A stretch of DNA of 49,230 nt from Candidatus Gastranaerophilales bacterium (GTDB lineage Bacteria; Cyanobacteriota; Vampirovibrionia; Gastranaerophilales; Gastranaerophilaceae): contig CANQLJ010000009.1 of the NCBI GenBank assembly GCA_947624685.1, positions 1 to 49,230 on the forward strand, in the 5' to 3' direction. Position 1 is the stretch's first letter; each line of letters starts with the position of its first letter. Of the stretch, positions 8,166 to 14,387 are shown in pieces. The notes beneath the pieces were generated by a model that searched no databases, was not told the DNA's origin, and saw nothing but the letters and a program-made list of their open reading frames with translations. A program made the position numbers and the translations under genes.

Positions 8166-9452
8166 TTATTTTGCTATGAATTTATTGTGTTCGAGTAAAA
8201 ACTCGTTTACTTTGTTTGCGGTAATTTGTTGAGAAATTGCGGCAAATGAATTGGGGTTTTTTCTCAATTCTTCAAATAACTGATTCGGGCTCATGCCGTA
8301 CATCATCGACATTTGATTGATATGATTCATCATATCTTGGTTATTGACTTTAATGTCTTCATCAAGCGAGATGCGCTCAATTATTAAAGAGTTTTTGATT
8401 CTTTTCAGCGCTTCTTGTTTGAATTTTTCGAGAGTTTGTTCTTTGCCTTCTTTTTCCAATAATTCTTCGTAATTTCCACCTTGGCGGGTGATTGTCATTT
8501 TTGTTTCTTCGACGATTGCTTCATATTCGCGATTGAGCATCGATTCTTGAACGTCAATTTGTGTTGTCTCTAACAGTTTTTCAAAAACCGCTTCCGATTT
8601 AATTCTGTCGTTTTGGGTTTTTTCCATATTTTCAAGATATTTTTTAATATCTTCTTTCATGGCTTCAAGATTTTCTTTTCCGGCTTTTTTAGCTAATTCA
8701 TCGTTAAGCTCGGGTAATATTCTTTTTTTAACTTCATGGAGCGTGATTTTAAATTGAGCTTTAGCGCCTTTTAATTTTTCTTCGTGATAATCATCCGGGA
8801 ATGTTACATCAATTGTAAATTCTTCTCCCTTAGTGTGGCCCACAAGACCTTCGGCAAACCCGGGGATGAAATTAGAATTTGCTAAATCAAGAGTATAGTT
8901 TTGGCCTTCGCCATGGTCAATTTTTTCTTCGCCAACATAACCCACGAAGTCAAATACAACCGTATCTTCGTTCGTTGCTTTTTCGTCGGTATTTTCAAGT
9001 GTCGAATATCTCTTTTGAGCGAGCTTGAGTTGTCTATCTAATTCATCGGGGGCATTTTTAAATTCGTCATAAGTAATTTCAGTATCTTTATATTGACCGA
9101 GTTTTACTTCGGGCTTTAATTCAACTGCGACGTTAATTTTAAGGTCGCTTCCTAAATTGAAGTCATAGCTTTTAATTTCGGGGGTGAAAGCGATGTTTAA
9201 TTTATTTTCGCTAATTACTTTTGGAAATTCGTTTTGAAAGAGCCTATCAATTACATCTGCTTTAATTCTTTCAATTCCGACATATTTTTCAACGATGTGG
9301 CTTGGGGCTTTGCCTTTTCTGAAGCCTGCAATATTAATGTTGTTTCCGTATGCTCTTAAAGTTCTTTCATAAGCTTCTTTTGCAACGTCTGAAGCTATTG
9401 TCATATCAATGTTTGCGATGTTTTTTTCATCAATTGTAACTGTGTTTGTCAT
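8166..9452 (-). CDS. tig: trigger factor (ribosome-associated chaperone / peptidyl-prolyl isomerase)
   Basis: Binds the ribosome exit tunnel and shields nascent chains. The ribosome-binding signature GFRKGKAP is present near residue 44, followed by the FKBP-type PPIase domain (VVFDFVGYVGEEKIDHGEGQ and FIPGFAEGLVGHTKGEE) and the helical C-terminal domain. I place the start at the ATG at 9450-9452 because AGAGGTG lies directly before it; an upstream in-frame ATG four codons earlier (to 9464) is the alternative. The protein is then 428 residues. First gene of the tig-clpP-clpX operon. Confidence 0.97.
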   Translation of the reverse strand: MTNTVTIDEKNIANIDMTIASDVAKEAYERTLRAYGNNINIAGFRKGKAPSHIVEKYVGIERIKADVIDRLFQNEFPKVISENKLNIAFTPEIKSYDFNLGSDLKINVAVELKPEVKLGQYKDTEITYDEFKNAPDELDRQLKLAQKRYSTLENTDEKATNEDTVVFDFVGYVGEEKIDHGEGQNYTLDLANSNFIPGFAEGLVGHTKGEEFTIDVTFPDDYHEEKLKGAKAQFKITLHEVKKRILPELNDELAKKAGKENLEAMKEDIKKYLENMEKTQNDRIKSEAVFEKLLETTQIDVQESMLNREYEAIVEETKMTITRQGGNYEELLEKEGKEQTLEKFKQEALKRIKNSLIIERISLDEDIKVNNQDMMNHINQMSMMYGMSPNQLFEELRKNPNSFAAISQQITANKVNEFLLEHNKFIAK

Positions 9453-9510
9453 GGCACCTCTCATTATAATATTTTACGTATAATATAGTATAAATCAAAA
9501 ATAAAAATCA

Positions 9511-9540
9511 TGGTCAATATAGAGTATATTGTGTTATAAT
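9511..9540 (+). promoter_or_regulatory. probable promoter of the glycyl-radical gene
   Basis: TATAAT at 9535-9540 is preceded by TG one base earlier (extended -10), and TGGTCA lies 18 bases upstream as a weak -35. It points toward the gene at 9586 and shares the intergenic region with the divergent tig promoter. Confidence 0.5.
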
Positions 9541-9585
9541 TTTTTAAGCTTTTTAAAAGCATTTAGTTAATGGAGGAAGAAAACT

Positions 9586-9843
9586 ATGTCAACAATGCAA
9601 GAAGATAATTTAATTTCGCTGTTGGACGGTTATGTTGAAAAAGGCGGACATCACTTAAATGTCAATGTTTTTAACAGAGAAACCCTGCTTGACGCTCAAA
9701 AACACCCCGAAAAATATCCTCAATTGACAATTCGCGTCTCAGGTTATGCCGTAAACTTCAATAAATTGACCAAAGAACAGCAAGACGACGTAATTTCAAG
9801 AACTTTCCATAAAAATTTAGGCATGGACAATCGTTCAATCTGA
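9586..9843 (+). CDS. grcA: minimal autonomous glycyl-radical protein (GrcA-like, PFL C-terminal domain)
   Basis: 85 residues that correspond almost entirely to the radical-bearing C-terminal domain of pyruvate formate-lyase. The radical motif is RVSGYAVNF with glycine 53, preceded by [18 protein letters not shown] and PEKYPQLTI and followed by [12 protein letters not shown]. In enterobacteria the stand-alone protein (YfiD/GrcA, ~127 residues) repairs PFL whose own glycyl-radical segment has been cleaved by oxygen. This one lacks most of the extra N-terminal part of YfiD. It may be a repair subunit or one half of a split PFL; the PFL body is not in the window. It has a GGAGGAAG ribosome site and its own likely promoter; rpsO follows 99 bp later. 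Confidence 0.88.
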   Translation: MSTMQEDNLISLLDGYVEKGGHHLNVNVFNRETLLDAQKHPEKYPQLTIRVSGYAVNFNKLTKEQQDDVISRTFHKNLGMDNRSI

Positions 9844-9942
9844 CATATAATTATTAAGAAATTTTAAGAAAAAATTGTAAAAAAATTTATGTTTATACTA
9901 AAATAATCAAGGTAAAAAGTATAACAATAAGGAAAACAAAAA

Positions 9943-10212
9943 ATGTCAATCAACTTGAAAAACAAACAAGAAATTATCAAAAAATTCGGAAAAACCGAAC
10001 ACGACAGCGGAAACATCGAAGTTCAAATTGCGATGATGAGCCAAAAAATCAACGAATTAACGGAACATCTTAAAACAAACAAAAAAGATTTCCAAGCAAA
10101 ACGTGGTCTTTTGGTTATGGTCGGAAGAAGAAAAGGCATGCTCACATATCTTAAAAACGCAGACCTTGAAAAATACCGCAATCTCGTAAAAGAACTCAAT
10201 ATCCGCGGATAG
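9943..10212 (+). CDS. rpsO: 30S ribosomal protein S15
   Basis: 89 residues, the standard length. It binds 16S rRNA early in assembly of the small-subunit platform. The signature HDSGNIEVQIA and the basic VGRRKGMLTYL segment are intact. The ATG has AAGGA about ten bases upstream. pnp, a common downstream neighbour of rpsO, is absent; the gene is followed by a perfect hairpin instead. Confidence 0.98.
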   Translation: MSINLKNKQEIIKKFGKTEHDSGNIEVQIAMMSQKINELTEHLKTNKKDFQAKRGLLVMVGRRKGMLTYLKNADLEKYRNLVKELNIRG

Positions 10213-10251
10213 TACCACCAATCAACAACACTGTAATTTCAAGTTATCAAC

Positions 10252-10283
10252 TAATGCCACAAGAGTTATACCTTGTGGCATTA
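10252..10283. terminator. perfect 12-bp hairpin after rpsO
   Basis: Arms TAATGCCACAAG (10252-10263) and CTTGTGGCATTA (10272-10283) pair without mismatch around an 8-base loop. No T-run follows on either strand, so it is either a weak terminator between the convergent rpsO and the gene at 10304 or an RNA-stability element. Confidence 0.6.
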
Positions 10284-10303
10284 ACATTACTATATAACTA
10301 AAC

Positions 10304-10732
10304 CTATATTGCACAAAGGTTTTGGGCAATGTCTAAGAATTTTTTAATAATTTTTTGAGAAATATTAATAATGGCAACTTTCTTTAAAACCTTGAAATCA
10401 AGCTCTTTTATAAGTTTGTTTGCGCCTTTTTCAATTTTTAGGGATTTAATTAGCATAACAATTTGAATGACGTTAATTATCCCGAAAATTATATTTTTGA
10501 CTTGGTATATCTTTTTGTTTGTGATGAATTTGACGACTTTGTTGATTTTTTTCAATATATTATTAATTTCATCGTTAATTTGAAGAATCATTTGCGACGT
10601 TTCGATTAATTTTAAATGAAATTCGTCAATCTTTTTTTCAAACATAACAAGATATTTAACCAAAAAGTATGTGGCAAAAATTTCAAAAACAATTAAAAAA
10701 ATTATTAATAATATGAAAATCAAATTTAACAT
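10304..10732 (-). CDS. small membrane-anchored hypothetical protein
   Basis: 142 residues with one clear N-terminal membrane helix (LIFILLIIFLIVFEIFATYFLV), then a lysine- and isoleucine-rich helical region (HLKLIETSQMILQINDEINN) that may form a coiled coil, and a second hydrophobic stretch near residues 80-97. I do not recognise a family; the layout recalls small single-pass proteins of the DUF948 type, without proof. A TATAAT box ends six bases before the ATG and there is no Shine-Dalgarno, so the mRNA may be leaderless. Divergent from murT. Confidence 0.6.
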   Translation of the reverse strand: MLNLIFILLIIFLIVFEIFATYFLVKYLVMFEKKIDEFHLKLIETSQMILQINDEINNILKKINKVVKFITNKKIYQVKNIIFGIINVIQIVMLIKSLKIEKGANKLIKELDFKVLKKVAIINISQKIIKKFLDIAQNLCAI

Positions 10733-10738
10733 TTATGT

Positions 10739-10767
10739 ATTATAATAAAAGCGGTGTTTTTTTGCTA
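10739..10767 (-). promoter_or_regulatory. putative promoter with -10 box six bases from the ATG
   Basis: TATAAT on the minus strand at 10739-10744 with a weak TAGCAA 17 bases upstream. Only six bases separate the -10 box from the ATG of the gene at 10732. Confidence 0.4.
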
Positions 10768-10797
10768 TACTCAACTTATACTATTTTTAAGGTGAAA

Positions 10798-12168
10798 ATG
10801 GATTTTAAATCAATAGTTAAATGTTCAAGCCTTCTATATAAAATATTAGAAAAAATTAATCTCGAAAAAAAGATTGATGTGGATTCGATTTTGGATAATA
10901 ATTTCCCTCAAGTTCAATCGAGGCTTCAAAGTTACATAAAAAACCAAAAAATCGCCATTTGCCAAACAAACGGCAAAAAAACAACCCTCCAATTTTTAAA
11001 TGAAATATTAAAAGCAAACAACAATACTTTTTCTTCAAACATCGATAAAACCGCAAAAAAATACCCTCTTTTTCTTTCTTTAATACTTGATTTAGCTCAA
11101 AACCCCGATATAATTGATAACGACGAAAAAAAAGACTATTTAAGTGCGTGCTTTGACGAATTTGAGCTTGAAAATTATTTTAATATAATGAAATTCGATT
11201 GCCTTCTTTTGGGCAATTTATTTATTGACCAGAAGGATTACGCCAATCTTGAAGAAAAAAGAGAAAAAATTCAAAAAGCGATAATATTAAATTCCAAGCT
11301 CGATTTAATAATAAACGCGGATGAACCGATGTTTTATAACATTGATGACATTAAAAACGACACTCTTTTAAATAAAAAAAGAAAAAAAATCTTCTATGGC
11401 TTTGATAGTATTGAGTTTTTCGATAACGACAATCAATTGATTCAAAAAAATGACCTCACAAAGTGCCCAAATTGCCTCTGCGACCTTGATTATAAAAAAA
11501 GATACTATTCTCATCTGGGGCATTTTGAATGTGAATGTGGCTTTAAAAGGCCAAAGCTCGATATAAGCGCTTGTGCTCGGGTTTTTAGCGACTATACATT
11601 TTTAAATGTCTTTTATAACGGCAATAAATATGTTTTTAAAGTCCCCTTGGGCGGTGTCTATAATGCATATAACGCTTTAGGAGCGATAAGTGTTGCGCTA
11701 TATCTTAATATCGAAAGAAAAATAATCACATCCGCTTTTGATAATTTTGCTCCCCTAAGCGCGCGGGATGAAAAAATTCAATATAAAAATAAAACAGTTA
11801 AAATAAAAGTAATTAAAAACCCCACATCGCTATCGGAAGCATTAAGAGAGCTTTTTGCAAACAAAAACACAAAAGTTGTCTTTTGTCTTAATGACGCAAA
11901 TAAAGACGGAATCGACACAAGCTGGATATGGGATGCTAATTTTGAAGCTATGAGAGGCTTTGAAAACAAAATTTATGTCACATCAAACAGATTCGACGAT
12001 ATGGCGCTTCGTTTGAAATATGCAAATATCAATCCCTGTTTAATCATAATGGATTCAACACTCAAAAATGCGCTTCAAAGCTGCTTTTGGGACTTGGAAG
12101 AAAATGAAAATATGCTCGTTTTAACAACACCTTCATTGGAAAATGAAGTTCGCAATATATTAAGATAA
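10798..12168 (+). CDS. murT: MurT-like Mur ligase (lipid II isoglutaminyl synthase subunit), orphan
   Basis: A Mur-ligase-fold protein of 456 residues. With GatD, MurT amidates the glutamate of lipid II to isoglutamine. The family hallmark zinc ribbon inside the central domain is visible: CPNC, then HFECECGFKRP about 25 residues later, followed by VPLGGVYNAYNALGAI and a C-terminal MurT-type domain (NDANKDGIDTSWIWDANFE). The P-loop is odd: CQTNGKKTT (Q56 to T63), where Mur ligases normally have GTNGKTT. The start at 10798 is chosen for AAGGTG four bases before it; an in-frame ATG at 10735 is unlikely. The usual gatD partner is not adjacent. Confidence 0.85.
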   Translation: MDFKSIVKCSSLLYKILEKINLEKKIDVDSILDNNFPQVQSRLQSYIKNQKIAICQTNGKKTTLQFLNEILKANNNTFSSNIDKTAKKYPLFLSLILDLAQNPDIIDNDEKKDYLSACFDEFELENYFNIMKFDCLLLGNLFIDQKDYANLEEKREKIQKAIILNSKLDLIINADEPMFYNIDDIKNDTLLNKKRKKIFYGFDSIEFFDNDNQLIQKNDLTKCPNCLCDLDYKKRYYSHLGHFECECGFKRPKLDISACARVFSDYTFLNVFYNGNKYVFKVPLGGVYNAYNALGAISVALYLNIERKIITSAFDNFAPLSARDEKIQYKNKTVKIKVIKNPTSLSEALRELFANKNTKVVFCLNDANKDGIDTSWIWDANFEAMRGFENKIYVTSNRFDDMALRLKYANINPCLIIMDSTLKNALQSCFWDLEENENMLVLTTPSLENEVRNILR

Positions 12169-12204
12169 TGCAACAAATGTTACAAAATTATAAAAATTGT
12201 TGCA
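12169..12204 (+). terminator. possible weak terminator after murT
   Basis: TGCAACAA and TTGTTGCA pair over eight bases, directly after the murT stop, around a 20-base AT-rich loop, followed by AAAATTTT rather than a clean T-run. Confidence 0.3.
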
Positions 12205-12332
12205 AAATTTTAAAAATAATTATAAAATACATGGCATCAAATTGAATAATGGTGCGTTGAATTCTTTATTATTAAAAAATTTTCTGCACTCAATTATAAA
12301 AATTAAATAGAGAGAACAAGGAGATTTAAAAA

Positions 12333-12626
12333 ATGTATGAAGATCAAACCTTAGTTTGCGAGGATTGCGGAAAAGAATTTGTCTTTAGCGCAGGCGAACA
12401 GGAATTTTACGCACAAAAAGGGCTTGTAAACACTCCAAAAAGATGCCCCGAATGCAGAAAAGCAAGAAAACATAAATCAAGAAGAAAAATGTATGATGCA
12501 ATCTGTTCTAAATGCGGCGCAGCGACGAAAGTCCCATTTAAGCCCACCGAAGACAGAGAAATCCTTTGCAAAGAGTGCTTCGCTCAAAAGAAACAAGAAG
12601 AAGCTCAAGCACAAGCAAGTGAATAA
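12333..12626 (+). CDS. CxxC-x17-CxxC zinc-ribbon protein
   Basis: A 97-residue protein with two zinc-ribbon units. The first is CEDC and, 28 residues on, CPEC (EFVFSAGEQEFYAQKG between them), the form known as the probable zinc-binding domain zf-trcl. The second is CSKC, a VPFKPTEDREILC segment and CKEC, the CxxC_CxxC class. The segment between them is basic (RKARKHKSRRK), which suggests nucleic-acid or ribosome contact. The tail is Gln/Ala-rich. The role of the family is unknown. AAGGAG lies nine bases before the ATG and a strong terminator follows. Confidence 0.9.
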   Translation: MYEDQTLVCEDCGKEFVFSAGEQEFYAQKGLVNTPKRCPECRKARKHKSRRKMYDAICSKCGAATKVPFKPTEDREILCKECFAQKKQEEAQAQASE

Positions 12627-12632
12627 AACTTT

Positions 12633-12659
12633 AAAAGCGCGTTTAATACGCGCTTTTTT
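12633..12659 (+). terminator. intrinsic terminator
   Basis: AAAAGCGCGT (12633-12642) pairs with ACGCGCTTTT (12648-12657) around a five-base loop and is followed by further T residues. A strong rho-independent terminator of the zinc-ribbon gene. Confidence 0.9.
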
Positions 12660-12861
12660 AATACTTAAATCAATTTAATGCTGTATTTGAAAATGACGAT
12701 ACAAATTGTAAAATTTTATTAACGATACATTGAAATTATGTTTAAAAATAATCAAAGTGTGAACTTATACTGTAACGGTACATTTTTATATTTGGAAGGT
12801 GTTGCCGCATATAAAAATTGTTAAGTAATGTTTCAAAAACCGAGCTATTTTACAAAAAGTC
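12660..12861. other. intergenic region with spaced ACG(A/G)TACA repeats, no convincing gene
   Basis: Lies between the zinc-ribbon terminator and the promoters of the gene at 12929. It holds ACGATACA at 12696 and 12722 and ACGGTACA at 12775; the spacings are 26 and 53 bases. A 28-codon frame at 12738-12824 has no ribosome site and I do not call it a gene. Confidence 0.5.
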
Positions 12862-12889
12862 TAAAGTTTTTGAACGATGTTGACGAATA
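12862..12889 (+). promoter_or_regulatory. sigma-28-like (flagellar late) promoter
   Basis: TAAAGTTT matches the FliA -35 box exactly; twelve bases later GACGAATA shares five of eight positions with GCCGATAA. The expected start leaves a ~33-base leader containing AAGGAG. A sigma-70 alternative overlaps it. Confidence 0.5.
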
Positions 12890-12908
12890 TTGTTTGTAAA
12901 AGCATAGT
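12880..12908 (+). promoter_or_regulatory. alternative sigma-70 promoter
   Basis: TTGACG, a 17-base spacer and CATAGT, five and four matches to consensus. It overlaps the sigma-28-like site, so the two would exclude each other or act as tandem starts. Confidence 0.4.
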
Positions 12909-12928
12909 AGTAAAAAAGGAGACAGCCT

Positions 12929-14221
12929 ATGGGTGATGAGTTCAACTTAAACCTTCAGAAGATTTTAGATTCCAACCCAAATCTAAAAGCAAAACTTACT
13001 GAAGCCGCAAAAGACGGCCATCTTGACATTGAAGAAATTGCCAAGATGAAACAAGACGGTGTATTTGATGAAAGTTTATTTAATGAACTTACTTCAAATA
13101 TGGGTATCAACACAGAAAATGGCGTTGATGATATTAAAGTTTGGCAAGAAATTTCAGAAGCCATGGATAACTTAAATGATTACCCCGGAGGCCTGGAAGG
13201 CGCTTATGATGATGAAGTGTATAATCCAATCGAAGCCAGAGACATCTATACGGAAAATAACCTTGAAGAAAAAGGCTGGGAAAAATTTGCAAAATATATT
13301 AACGGCGACGTTAATGTCCATGAAGCTCCAGAGCTTGAAGCGCAATCACTTTTAGGTGAATCAAAATTATTAAGCGTTGAAGACCAAAAAGCAATCTTAA
13401 AAGATATAGGGCTTGATATTGATGATGAATCTTTTGAAGCTCATCCGACTAAAGATGGTGACGGTTATTGGTTTTCATATAAGGGCAATGAATCTGAAGA
13501 TAAAGAATGTTTTAAAGTCCTTGAAGCGCCCGATGGCAGCAAATTGTTAGTTTATACAACAATCGATGATGATGGCGATATGGAAGATCCTTTAGGTAAG
13601 ACTCAAGTATTCAGATTACCTAAAGCGAAACCTGAACCTATTAAAGTGGAAGTTAAGCTCCCTGAACCCGAAACGGAGCCGGAACCCGAGCCCGAGCCCG
13701 AGCCCGAACTGGAGCCGGAACCCGAACCCGAGCCCGAACCTGACACACCAACGGAACCTCCCGTAACGGAACCACCCGTCACAGAACCGCCCGTCACAGA
13801 ACCACCCGTTACCGAACCACCCGTTACCGAACCTCCTGTAACAGAACCACCGGTTACCGAACCTCCTGTAACAGAACCCGATGACCCGGGCGATATAATA
13901 GATCCTGATGCAGGTGATAACACGGTCGATGATTTCGAGGATGAACCGACAGACCCCGGTGAAACCGATGATCCTCCGGTAGAAGACCCCGGTGAACCCG
14001 AAAATCCTCCGACTGAAACGCCGGTTGAACCTGACACACCTCCCGGAGGACAAACCGAAGGCGATTGCCCCGATCCTGATGATGTAGATCCGGATGAGGA
14101 TGATTTGAATCCCGATAAGCCGGGCAGCCAAACCGAAGGTGCGGGATCCGAAGGAGAAACGACGGTAACGGTAGAATCAACCGTAGTAGAATTAAATAAA
14201 TATCCGGAAGAAAATCCGTAA
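12929..14221 (+). CDS. acidic Pro/Glu-rich repeat protein with EF-hand-like N-terminus
   Basis: 430 residues, very acidic, with no signal peptide, membrane helix or sortase motif. Residues ~1-230 look folded: an EF-hand-like stretch AAKDGHLDIEEIAKM near residue 27, then YPGGLEGAYDDE and a segment GDGYWFSYKGNE. Residues ~230-275 are Pro-Glu dipeptide repeats, followed by eight PPVTE repeats and a disordered acidic tail. The motif DPDAGDNTVDDFEDEPT also occurs, slightly changed, in the next gene, so the two are related. AAGGAG precedes the ATG. I cannot assign a function. The motility-type promoter and disordered acidic sequence would fit a secreted or flagellum-associated protein; a structural stalk is another possibility. 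Confidence 0.85.
   Translation: MGDEFNLNLQKILDSNPNLKAKLTEAAKDGHLDIEEIAKMKQDGVFDESLFNELTSNMGINTENGVDDIKVWQEISEAMDNLNDYPGGLEGAYDDEVYNPIEARDIYTENNLEEKGWEKFAKYINGDVNVHEAPELEAQSLLGESKLLSVEDQKAILKDIGLDIDDESFEAHPTKDGDGYWFSYKGNESEDKECFKVLEAPDGSKLLVYTTIDDDGDMEDPLGKTQVFRLPKAKPEPIKVEVKLPEPETEPEPEPEPEPELEPEPEPEPEPDTPTEPPVTEPPVTEPPVTEPPVTEPPVTEPPVTEPPVTEPPVTEPDDPGDIIDPDAGDNTVDDFEDEPTDPGETDDPPVEDPGEPENPPTETPVEPDTPPGGQTEGDCPDPDDVDPDEDDLNPDKPGSQTEGAGSEGETTVTVESTVVELNKYPEENP
13754..13873 (+). repeat. eight 15-bp repeats encoding Glu-Pro-Pro-Val-Thr
   Basis: Eight in-frame copies of a 15-base unit. Codons vary synonymously between copies (for example CCC/CCT/CCG for proline and ACG/ACA/ACC for threonine) while the peptide stays constant. 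A Pro-Glu dipeptide run lies just upstream (about 13663-13745). Confidence 0.95.
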
Positions 14222-14234
14222 TAAATAAAATCAT

Positions 14235-14273
14235 AAAGAGCCCCAAACACTATTTTTCAAGGGGCTCTTTTTA
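14235..14273 (+). terminator. intrinsic terminator
   Basis: AAAGAGCCCC (14235-14244) pairs with GGGGCTCTTT (14261-14270) around a 16-base loop, followed by a T-run. It closes the gene at 12929, so the next gene needs its own promoter. Confidence 0.92.
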
Positions 14274-14387
14274 TTTTAAACAAAATGTAAATTTTTATTA
14301 ATTAAAGCTAAAAAATATGTTTAAAATCTTGTGAAATGTGGATTTAACTAAACAGCGTAGAATTTATTTTAGAAGGAAGGTATTAAT

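Noticed and set aside
12738-12824. 28-codon frame upstream of the acidic-protein gene
   Set aside because: No ribosome site, very short, and it crosses the spaced octamer region; not supported as a gene.
13603-14250. Long minus-strand open frames rich in Gly/Ser/Val opposite the Pro/Glu-rich gene
   Set aside because: They are mirror images of the 15-base and Pro-Glu repeats; the plus-strand gene has a ribosome site, promoter and terminator, whereas these have none.
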